Assembly (NCBI GenBank): GCA_964017235.1
Contig: OZ024934.1
Location: forward strand, 92,780,706 to 92,844,705
Direction: 5' to 3'
Source: Sabellastarte sp. h YS-2021
Taxonomy: Eukaryota; Annelida; Polychaeta; Sabellida; Sabellidae
Length of the DNA stretch: 64,000 nucleotides
The position numbers were made by a program, and so were the translations under genes. Shown in pieces: positions 38,193 to 49,113 of the stretch (its first letter is position 1; every line of letters starts with the position of its first letter). The notes below the pieces were generated by a model that was given only the letters and a program-made list of their open reading frames with translations, had not been told where the DNA came from and made no database searches.

Positions 38193-39556
38193 TGGGGCTG
38201 CATTAAGATATACTTAAATTTGGCAAAGTAAGACAAATTTAAGGCTGAAAACCATATTGTTTGCTAGAGCTGGCGCCACTAAATGAGATTCCACAAGAAT
38301 ATTCCTTAAGAAATACATAACTGGTCCAAAATACATGTATTGGAAGTGCAGGTATCGAGGGGGTGGTCATATGGCACATCAGTCCAAAACCCCACTTAAA
38401 CTTCATCAATCTGGCTCAGATTTTCACAGGAAACTCAGTTCATATCAGACATTGATATTGTATTGGCTTGACTTACTCAGGAAACCAATTAAAAATTTCA
38501 ATTTTCCGGGGTCTGGGGCCAGGCTCAGCCCCCCTCAAATTAGGAAATATCAGGTATATCCTAATACAACCAATCTGAAGCTCTTCTTTAATTTTGCATA
38601 TGTTTTAACAATAATTGAGGATATATTAGGCCCATTTGGAGCATTACATCTCTGAAAATAAATTATTTCACCCATATAGTGCTGTAAAAATGGTCAAAAA
38701 TACATGTAAATTACACCAAACCAGTACCAAATGTTGGTCTATAATGCTGAAATTTGGCCAGAATATAAGGTGGCACATACTAAATCTGACTGAACCGGTT
38801 TTAAAATTACATCTGATATAACAGTACCTATAGTTTGGCAATATTGGCTTCAGCTGGCCCCAAATTCGCTTCTGTGGGGCTGCATTAAGATATACTTAAA
38901 TTTGGCAAAGTAAGACAAATTTAAGGCTGAAAAGCATATTGTTTGCTAGAGCTGGCGCCACTAAATGAGATTCCACAAGAATATTCCTTAAGAAATACAT
39001 AACTGGTCCAAAATACATGTATTGGAAGTGCAGGTATCGAGGGGGTGGTCATATGGCACATCAGTCCAAAACCCCACTTAAACTTCATCAATCTGGCTCA
39101 GATTTTCACAGGAAACTCAGTTCATATCAGACATTGATATTGTATTGGCTTGACTTACTCAGGAAACCAATTAAAAATTTCAATTTTCCGGGGTCTGGGG
39201 CTAGGCTCAGCCCCCCTCAAATTAGAAAATATCAGGTATATCCTAATACAACCAATCTGAAGCTCTTCTTTAATTTTGCACATGTTTTAGCAATAATTGA
39301 GGATATATTAGGCCCATTTGGAGCATTACATCTCTGAAAATAAATTATTTCACCCATATAGTGCTGTAAAAATGGTCAAAAATACATGTAAATTACACCA
39401 AACCAGTACCAAATGTTGGTCTATAATGCTGAAATTTGGCCAGAATATAAGGTGGCACATACTAAATCTGACTGAACCGGTTTTAAAATTACATCTGATA
39501 TAACAGTACCTATAGTTTGGCAATATTGGCTTCAGCTGGCCCCAAATTCGCTTCTG
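36829..39556. repeat. Dimeric higher-order repeat, two copies (units 55-56 and 57-58)
   Basis: A plain unit is followed by a unit with C60G, C328T, C407, G416 and the change ttaggaaa to ttagaaaa near site 352. The period is 1364 bp (36829-38192 and 38193-39556). The ttagaaaa change was seen only in units 56 and 58, which supports a very recent duplication. The block overlaps the second copy of the preceding tetramer. Confidence 0.82.
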
Positions 39557-40237
39557 TGGGGCTGCATTAAGATATACTTAAATTTGGCAAAGTAAGACAA
39601 ATTTAAGGCTGAAAACCATATTGTTTGCTAGAGCTGGCGCCACTAAATGAGATTCCACAAGAATATTCCTTAAGAAATACATAACTGGTCCAAAATACAT
39701 GTATTGGAAGTGCAGGTATCGAGGGGGTGGTCATATGGCACATCAGTCCAAAACCCCACTTAAACTTCATCAATCTGGCTCAGATTTTCACAGGAAACTC
39801 AGTTCATATCAGACATTGATATTGTATTGGCTTGACTTACTCAGGAAACCAATTAAAAATTTCAATTTTCCGGGGTCTGGGGCCAGGCTCAGCCCCCTCA
39901 AATTAGGAAATATCAGGTATATCCTAATACAACCAATCTGAAGCTCTTCTTTAATTTTGCATATGTTTTAACAATAATTGAGGATATATTAGGCCCATTT
40001 GGAGCATTACATCTCTGAAAATAAATTATTTCACCCGTATAGTGCTGTAAAAATGGTCAAAAATACATGTAAATTACACCAAACCAGTACCAAATGTTGG
40101 TCTATAATGCTGAAATTTGGCCAGAATATAAGGTGGCACATACTAAATCTGACTGAACCGGTTTTAAAATTACATCTGATATAACAGTACCTATAGTTTG
40201 GCAATATTGGCTTCAGCTGGCCCCAAATTCGCTTCTG
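39557..40237. repeat. Unit 59, 681 bp, with a C-run contraction
   Basis: The run of six C after cag (sites 337-342) is five C here (39893-39897). This moves every later unit by -1 and truncates the 106-codon open frame to 80 codons. The unit also has a private change in the cacccat segment (cacccgtatag, about 40031-40041), which creates a CpG. Confidence 0.9.
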
Positions 40238-43200
40238 TGGGGCTGCATTAAGATATACTTAAATTTGGCAAAGTAAGACAAATTTAAGGCTGAAAACCAT
40301 ATTGTTTGCTAGAGCTGGCGCCACTAAATGAGATTCCACAAGAATATTCCTTAAGAAATACATAACTGGTCCAAAATACATGTATTGGAAGTGCAGGTAT
40401 CGAGGGGGTGGTCATATGGCACATCAGTCCAAAACCCCACTTAAACTTCATCAATCTGGCTCAGATTTTCACAGGAAACTCAGTTCATATCAGACATTGA
40501 TATTGTATTGGCTTGACTTACTCAGGAAACCAATTAAAAATTTCAATTTTCCGGGGTCTGGGGCCAGGCTCAGCCCCCCTCAAATTAGGAAATATCAGGT
40601 ATATCCTAATACAACCAATCTGAAGCTCTTCTTTAATTTTGCATATGTTTTAACAATAATTGAGGATATATTAGGCCCATTTGGAGCATTACATCTCTGA
40701 AAATAAATTATTTCACCCATATAGTGCTGTAAAAATGGTCAAAAATACATGTAAATTACACCAAACCAGTACCAAATGTTGGTCTATAATGCTGAAATTT
40801 GGCCAGAATATAAGGTGGCACATACTAAATCTGACTGAACCGGTTTTAAAATTACATCTGATATAACAGTACCTATAGTTTGGCAATATTGGCTTCAGCT
40901 GGCCCCAAATTCGCTTCTGTGGGGCTGCATTAAGATATACTTAAATTTGGCAAAGTAAGACAAATTTAAGGCTGAAAACCATATTGTTTGCTAGAGCTGG
41001 CGCCACTAAATGAGATTCCACAAGAATATTCCTTAAGAAATACATAACTGGTCCAAAATACATGTATTGGAAGTGCAGGTATCGAGGGGGTGGTCATATG
41101 GCACATCAGTCCAAAACCCCACTTAAACTTCATCAATCTGGCTCAGATTTTCACAGGAAACTCAGTTCATATCAGACATTGATATTGTATTGGCTTGACT
41201 TACTCAGGAAACCAATTAAAAATTTCAATTTTCCGGGGTCTGGGGCCAGGCTCAGCCCCCCTCAAATTAGGAAATATCAGGTATATCCTAATGCAACCAA
41301 TCTGAAGCTCTTCTTTAATTTTGCATATGTTTTAGCAATAATTGAGGATATATTAGGCCCATTTGGAGCATTACATCTCTGAAAATAAATTATTTCACCC
41401 ATATAGTGCTGTAAAAATGGTCAAAAATACATGTAAATTACACCAAACCAGTACCAAATGTTGGTCTATAATGCTGAAATTTGGCAAGAATATAAAGTGG
41501 CACATACTAAATCTGACTGAACCGGTTTTAAAATTACATCTGATATAACAGTACCTATAGTTTGGCAATATTGGCTTCAGCTGGCCCCAAATTCGCTTCT
41601 GTGGGGCTGCATTAAGATATACTTAAATTTGGCAAAGTAAGACAAATTTAAGGCTGAAAACCATATTGTTTGCTAGAGCTGGCGCCACTAAATGAGATTC
41701 CACAAGAATATTCCTTAAGAAATACATAACTAGTCCAAAATACATGTACTGGAAGTGCAGGTATCGAGGGGGTGGTCATATGGCACATCAGTCCAAAACC
41801 CCACTTAAACTTCATCAATCTGGCTCAGATTTTCACAGGAAACTCAGTTCATATCAGACATTGATATTGTATTGGCTTGACTTACTCAGGAAACCAATTA
41901 AAAATTTCAATTTTCCGGGGTCTGGGGCCAGGCTCAGCCCCCCTCAAATTAGGAAATATCAGGTATATCCTAATACAACCAATCTGAAGCTCTTCTTTAA
42001 TTTTGCATATGTTTTAGCAATAATTGAGGATATATTAGGCCCATTTGGAGCATTACATCTCTGAAAATAAATTATTTCACCCATATAGTGCTGTAAAAAT
42101 GGTCAAAAATACATGTAAATTACACCAAACCAGTACCAAATGTTGGTCTATAATGCTGAAATTTGGCCAGAATATAAAGTGGCACATACTAAATCTGACT
42201 GAACCGGTTTTAAAATTACATCTGATATAACAGTACCTATAGTTTGGCAATATTGGCTTCAGCTGGCCCCAAATTCGCTTCTGTGGGGCTGCATTAAGAT
42301 ATACTTAAATTTGGCAAAGTAAGACAAATTTAAGGCTGAAAACCATATTGTTTGCTAGAGCTGGCACCACTAAATGAGATTCCACAAGAATATTCCTTAA
42401 GAAATACATAACTGGTCCAAAATACATGTATTGGAAGTGCAGGTATCGAGGGGGTGGTCATATGGCACATCAGTCCAAAACCCCACTTAAACTTCATCAA
42501 TCTGGCTCAGATTTTCACAGGAAACTCAGTTCATATCAGACATTGATATTGTATTGGCTTGACTTACTCAGGAAACCAATTAAAAATTTCAATTTTCCGG
42601 GGTCTGGGGCCAGGCTCAGCCCCCCTCAAATTAGGAAATATCAGGTATATCCTAATACAACCAATCTGAAGCTCTTCTTTAATTTTGCACATGTTTTAAC
42701 AATAATTGAGGATATATTAGGCCCATTTGGAGCATTACATCTCTGAAAATAAATTATTTCACCCATATAGTGCTGTAAAAATGGTCAAAAATACATGTAA
42801 ATTACACCAAACCAGTACCAAATGTTGGTCTATAATGCTGAAATTTGGCCAGAATATAAGGTGGCACATACTAAATCTGACTGAACCGGTTTTAAAATTA
42901 CATCTGATATAACAGTACCTATAGTTTGGCAATATTGGCTTCAGCTGGCCCCAAATTCGCTTCTGTGGGGCTGCATTAAGATATACTTAAATTTGGCAAA
43001 GTAAGACAAATTTAAGGCTGAAAACCATATTGTTTGCTAGAGCTGGCGCCACTAAATGAGATTCCACAAGAATATTCCTTAAGAAATACATAACTGGTCC
43101 AAAATACATGTATTGGAAGTGCAGGTATCGAGGGGGTGGTCATATGGCACATCAGTCCAAAACCCCACTTAAACTTCATCAATCTGGCTCAGATTTTCAC

Positions 43201-43647
43201 AGGAAACTCAGTTCATATCAGACATTGATATTGTATTGGCTTGACTTACTCAGGAAACCAATTAAAAATTTCAATTTTCCGGGGTCTGGGGCCAGGCTCA
43301 GCCCCCCTCAAATTAGGAAATATCAGGTATATCCTAATACAACCAATCTGAAGCTCTTCTTTAATTTTGCATATGTTTTAACAATAATTGAGGATATATT
43401 AGGCCCATTTGGAGCATTACATCTCTGAAAATAAATTATTTCACCCATATAGTGCTGTAAAAATGGTCAAAAATACATGTAAATTACACCAAACCAGTAC
43501 CAAATGTTGGTCTATAATGCTGAAATTTGGCCAGAATATAAGGTGGCACATACTAAATCTGACTGAACCGGTTTTAAAATTACATCTGATATAACAGTAC
43601 CTATAGTTTGGCAATATTGGCTTCAGCTGGCCCCAAATTCGCTTCTG
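40238..43647. repeat. Five-unit block, units 60-64, partner of units 47-51
   Basis: The marker order matches units 47-51 unit by unit. Units 61-62 are closer to units 31-32 because unit 62 shares G131A+T148C with unit 32 (about 41732 and 41749). The block therefore looks mosaic, with one half resembling one distant relative and the rest another. Confidence 0.78.
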
Positions 43648-45011
43648 TGGGGCTGCATTAAGATATACTTAAATTTGGCAAAGTAAGACAAATTTAAGGC
43701 TGAAAACCATATTGTTTGCTAGAGCTGGCGCCACTAAATGAGATTCCACAAGAATATTCCTTAAGAAATACATAACTGGTCCAAAATACATGTATTGGAA
43801 GTGCAGGTATCGAGGGGGTGGTCATATGGCACATCAGTCCAAAACCCCACTTAAACTTCATCAATCTGGCTCAGACTTTCACAGGAAACTCAGTTCATAT
43901 CAGACATTGATATTGTATTGGCTTGACTTACTCAGGAAACCAATTAAAAATTTCAATTTTCCGGGGTCTGGGGCCAGGCTCAGCCCCCCTCAAATTAGGA
44001 AATATCAGGTATATCCTAATACAACCAATCTGAAGCTCTTCTTTAATTTTGCATATGTTTTAGCAATAATTGAGGATATATTAGGCCCATTTGGAGCATT
44101 ACATCTCTGAAAATAAATTATTTCACCCATATAGTGCTGTAAAAATGGTCAAAAATACATGTAAATTACACCAAACCAGTACCAAATGTTGGTCTATAAT
44201 GCTGAAATTTGGCAAGAATATAAGGTGGCACATACTAAATCTGACTGAACCGGTTTTAAAATTACATCTGATATAACAGTACCTATAGTTTGGCAATATT
44301 GGCTTCAGCTGGCCCCAAATTCGCTTCTGTGGGGCTGCATTAAGATATACTTAAATTTGGCAAAGTAAGACAAATTTAAGGCTGAAAACCATATTGTTTG
44401 CTAGAGCTGGCGCCACTAAATGAGATTCCACAAGAATATTCCTTAAGAAATACATAACTGGTCCAAAATACATGTATTGGAAGTGCAGGTATCGAGGGGG
44501 TGGTCATATGGCACATCAGTCCAAAACCCCACTTAAACTTCATCAATCTGGCTCAGACTTTCACAGGAAACTCAGTTCATATCAGACATTGATATTGTAT
44601 TGGCTTGACTTACTCAGGAAACCAATTAAAAATTTCAATTTTCCGGGGTCTGGGGCCAGGCTCAGCCCCCCTCAAATTAGGAAATATCAGGTATATCCTA
44701 ATACAACCAATCTGAAGCTCTTCTTTAATTTTGCATATGTTTTAGCAATAATTGAGGATATATTAGGCCCATTTGGAGCATTACATCTCTGAAAATAAAT
44801 TATTTCACCCATATAGTGCTGTAAAAATGGTCAAAAATACATGTAAATTACACCAAACCAGTACCAAATGTTGGTCTATAATGCTGAAATTTGGCAAGAA
44901 TATAAGGTGGCACATACTAAATCTGACTGAACCGGTTTTAAAATTACATCTGATATAACAGTACCTATAGTTTGGCAATATTGGCTTCAGCTGGCCCCAA
45001 ATTCGCTTCTG
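43648..45011. repeat. Tandem twin units 65 and 66
   Basis: Both units carry T229C (cagactttc at about 43872 and 44554), G416, and C567A with G577 kept. I saw T229C in no other unit. This is a recent single-unit duplication. Confidence 0.82.
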
Positions 45012-45704
45012 TGGGGCTGCATTAAGATATACTTAAATTTGGCAAAGTAAGACAAATTTAAGGCTGAAAACCATATTGTTTGCTAGAGCTGGCACCACTA
45101 AATGAGATTCCACAAGAATATTCCTTAAGAAATACATAACTGGTCCAAAATACATGTATTGGAAGTGCAGGTATCGAGGGGGTGGTCATATGGCACATCA
45201 GTCCAAAACCCCACTTAAACCCCACTTAAACTTCATCAATCTGGCTCAGATTTTCACAGGAAACTCAGTTCATATCAGACATTGATATTGTATTGGCTTG
45301 ACTTACTCAGGAAACCAATTAAAAATTTCAATTTTCCGGGGTCTGGGGCCAGGCTCAGCCCCCCTCAAATTAGGAAATATCAGGTATATCCTAATACAAC
45401 CAATCTGAAGCTCTTCTTTAATTTTGCACATGTTTTAACAATAATTGAGGATATATTAGGCCCATTTGGAGCATTACATCTCTGAAAATAAATTATTTCA
45501 CCCATATAGTGCTGTAAAAATGGTCAAAAATACATGTAAATTACACCAAACCAGTACCAAATGTTGGTCTATAATGCTGAAATTTGGCCAGAATATAAGG
45601 TGGCACATACTAAATCTGACTGAACCGGTTTTAAAATTACATCTGATATAACAGTACCTATAGTTTGGCAATATTGGCTTCAGCTGGCCCCAAATTCGCT
45701 TCTG
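45012..45704. repeat. Unit 67, 693 bp, with an internal duplication
   Basis: This G83A+C407 unit is lengthened by an 11-bp direct duplication at 45210-45231. The insertion shifts the reading frame, so the upstream part of the 106-codon frame is broken and only a 67-codon remnant starting at 45282 stays open. Confidence 0.92.
45210..45231. repeat. 11-bp tandem duplication (cccacttaaac twice)
   Basis: The element cccacttaaac occurs at 45210-45220 and again at 45221-45231. All other units have it once, at sites 199-209. It is a typical small replication-slippage duplication and the only insertion in the window. Confidence 0.95.
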
Positions 45705-46386
45705 TGGGGCTGCATTAAGATATACTTAAATTTGGCAAAGTAAGACAAATTTAAGGCTGAAAACCATATTGTTTGCTAGAGCTGGCGCCACTAAATGAGA
45801 TTCCACAAGAATATTCCTTAAGAAATACATAACTGGTCCAAAATACATGTATTGGAAGTGCAGGTATCGAGGGGGTGGTCATATGGCACATCAGTCCAAA
45901 ACCCCACTTAAACTTCATCAATCTGGCTCAGATTTTCACAGGAAACTCAGTTCATATCAGACATTGATATTGTATTGGCTTGACTTACTCAGGAAACCAA
46001 TTAAAAATTTCAATTTTCCGGGGTCTGGGGCCAGGCTCAGCCCCCCTCAAATTAGGAAATATCAGGTATATCCTAATACAACCAATCTGAAGCTCTTCTT
46101 TAATTTTGCATATGTTTTAACAATAATTGAGGATATATTAGGCCCATTTGGAGCATTACATCTCTGAAAATAAATTATTTCACCGATATAGTGCTGTAAA
46201 AATGGTCAAAAATACATGTAAATTACACCAAACCAGTACCAAATGTTGGTCTATAATGCTGAAATTTGGCCAGAATATAAGGTGGCACATACTAAATCTG
46301 ACTGAACCGGTTTTAAAATTACATCTGATATAACAGTACCTATAGTTTGGCAATATTGGCTTCAGCTGGCCCCAAATTCGCTTCTG

Positions 46387-47068
46387 TGGGGCTGCATTAA
46401 GATATACTTAAATTTGGCAAAGTAAGACAAATTTAAGGCTGAAAACCATATTGTTTGCTAGAGCTGGCGCCACTAAATGAGATTCCACAAGAATATTCCT
46501 TAAGAAATACATAACTGGTCCAAAATACATGTATTGGAAGTGCAGGTATCGAGGGGATGGTCATATGGCACATCAGTCCAAAACCCCACTTAAACTTCAT
46601 CAATCTGGCTCAGATTTTCACAGCAAACTCAGTTCATATCAGACATTGATATTGTATTGGCTTGACTTACTCAGGAAACCAATTAAAAATTTCAATTTTC
46701 CGGGGTCTGGGGCCAGGCTCAGCCCCCCTCAAATTAGGAAATATCAGGTATATCCTAATACAACCAATCTGAAGCTCTTCTTTAATTTTGCATATGTTTT
46801 AGCAATAATTGAGGATATATTAGGCCCATTTGGACCATTACATCTCTGAAAATAAATTATTTCACCCATATAGTGCTGTAAAAATGGTCAAAAATACATG
46901 TAAATTACACCAAACCAGTACCAAATGTTGGTCTATAATGCTGAAATTTGGCAAGAATATAAGGTGGCACATACTAAATCTGACTGAACCGGTTTTAAAA
47001 TTACATCTGATATAACAGTACCTATAGTTTGGCAATATTGGCTTCAGCTGGCCCCAAATTCGCTTCTG
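46387..47068. repeat. Unit 69 with several private substitutions
   Basis: It has G416 and C567A like units 65-66, but lacks T229C. It adds gaggggatgg (near 46556), cacagcaaac (near 46624) and tggaccatt (near 46835), none of which I saw elsewhere. Three private changes in one unit is high for this array. Confidence 0.75.
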
Positions 47069-47749
47069 TGGGGCTGCATTAAGATATACTTAAATTTGGC
47101 AAAGTAAGACAAATTTAAGGCTGAAAACCATATTGTTTGCTAGAGCTGGCGCCACTAAATGAGATTCCACAAGAATATTCCTTAAGAAATACATAACTGG
47201 TCCAAAATACATGTACTGGAAGTGCAGGTATCGAGGGGGTGGTCATATGGCACATCAGTCCAAAACCCCACTTAAACTTCATCAATCTGGCTCAGATTTT
47301 CACAGGAAACTCAGTTCATATCAGACATTGATATTGTATTGGCTTGACTTACTCAGGAAACCAATTAAAAATTTCAATTTTCCGGGGTCTGGGGCCAGGC
47401 TCAGCCCCCCTCAAATTAGGAAATATCAGGTATATCCTAATACAACCAATCTGAAGCTCTTCTTTAATTTTGCATATGTTTTAACAATAATTGAGGATAT
47501 ATTAGGCCCATTTGGAGCATTACATCTCTGAAAATAAATTATTTCACCCATATAGTGCTGTAAAATGGTCAAAAATACATGTAAATTACACCAAACCAGT
47601 ACCAAATGTTGGTCTATAATGCTGAAATTTGGCCAGAATATAAGGTGGCACATACTAAATCTGACTGAACCGGTTTTAAAATTACATCTGATATAACAGT
47701 ACCTATAGTTTGGCAATATTGGCTTCAGCTGGCCCCAAATTCGCTTCTG
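47069..47749. repeat. Unit 70, 681 bp, last unit before domain III
   Basis: The five-A run at sites 494-498 is four A here (47562-47565), which breaks the 61-codon frame. It carries T148C without G131A, unlike units 32 and 62, which have both. It has none of the alpha or beta markers, so the domain switch falls between this unit and unit 71. Confidence 0.88.
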
Positions 47750-49113
47750 TGGGGCTGCATTAAGATATACTTAAATTTGGCAAAGTAAGACAAATTTAAG
47801 GCTGAAAACCATATTGTTTGCTAGAGCTGGCGCCACTAAATGAGATTCCACAAGAATATTCCTTAAGAAATACATAACTGGTCCAAAATACATGTATTGG
47901 AAGTGCAGGTATCGAGGGGGTGGTCATATGGCACATCAGTCCAAAACCCCACTTAAACTTCATCAATCTGGCTCAGATTTTCACAGGAAACTCAGTTCAT
48001 ATCAGACATTGATATTGTATTGGCTTGACTTACTCAGGAAACCAATTAAAAATTTCAATTTTCCGGGGTCTGGGGCCAGGCTCAGCCCCCCTCAAATTAG
48101 GAAATATCAGGTATATCCTAATACAACAAATCTGAAGCTCTTCTTTAATTTTGCATATGTTTTAACAATAATTGAGGATATATTAGGCCCATTTGGAGCA
48201 TTACATCTCTGAAAATAAATTATTTCACCCATATAGTGCTGTAAAAATGGTCAAAAATACATGTAAATTACACCAAACCAGTACCAAATGTTGGTCTATA
48301 ATGCTGAAATTTGGCCAGAATATAAGGTGGCACATACTAAATCTGACTGAACCGGTTTTAAAGTTACATCTGATATAACAGTACCTATAGTTTGGCAATA
48401 TTGGCTTCAGCTGGCCCCAAATTCGCTTCTGTGGGGCTGCATTAAGATATACTTAAATTTGGCAAAGTAAGACAAATTTAAGGCTGAAAACCATATTGTT
48501 TGCTAGAGCTGGCGCCACTAAATGAGATTCCACAAGAATATTCCTTAAGAAATACATAACTGGTCCAAAATACATGTATTGGAAGTGCAGGTATCGAGGG
48601 GGTGGTCATATGGCACATCAGTCCAAAACCCCACTTAAACTTCATCAATCTGGCTCAGATTTTCACAGGAAACTCAGTTCATATCAGACATTGATATTGT
48701 ATTGGCTTGACTTACTCAGGAAACTAATTAAAAATTTCAATTTTCCGGGGTCTGGGGCCAGGCTCAGCCCCCCTCAAATTAGGAAATATCAGGTATATCC
48801 TAATACAACCAATCTGAAGCTCTTCTTTAATTTTGCATATGTTTTAACAATAATTGAGGATATATTAGGCCCATTTGGAGCATTACATCTCTGAAAATAA
48901 ATTATTTCACCCATATAGTGCTGTAAAAATGGACAAAAATACATGTAAATTACACCAAACCAGTACCAAATGTTGGTCTATAATGCTGAAATTTGGCCAG
49001 AATATAAGGTGGCACATACTAAATCTGACTGAACCGGTTTTAAAATTACATCTGATATAACAGTACCTATAGTTTGGCAATATTGGCTTCAGCTGGCCCC
49101 AAATTCGCTTCTG

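Larger units (their letters stand above)
16369..47749. repeat. Array domain II, units 25-70
   Basis: This domain is defined by recurrent G83A, which destroys the CpG of TGGCGCCA. It occurs in units 25 (with a neighbouring change), 27, 29, 33, 34, 36, 39, 41, 44, 50, 54, 63 and 67. Other types are G416+G577A (32, 35, 38, 40, 43, 49, 53, 62), A374G+C567A+G577A (31, 48, 61), C407+G416+C328T (46, 52, 56, 58) and C567A with G577 kept (65, 66, 69). All three length-changing mutations of the window fall here. The unit types change order more often than in the flanking domains. There is no gene. Confidence 0.82.

Noticed and set aside
47426-47716. A 96-codon open frame on the minus strand
   Set aside because: It exists only because the 1-bp A-run deletion in unit 70 joins two phases. 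The same region in all other units is closed.
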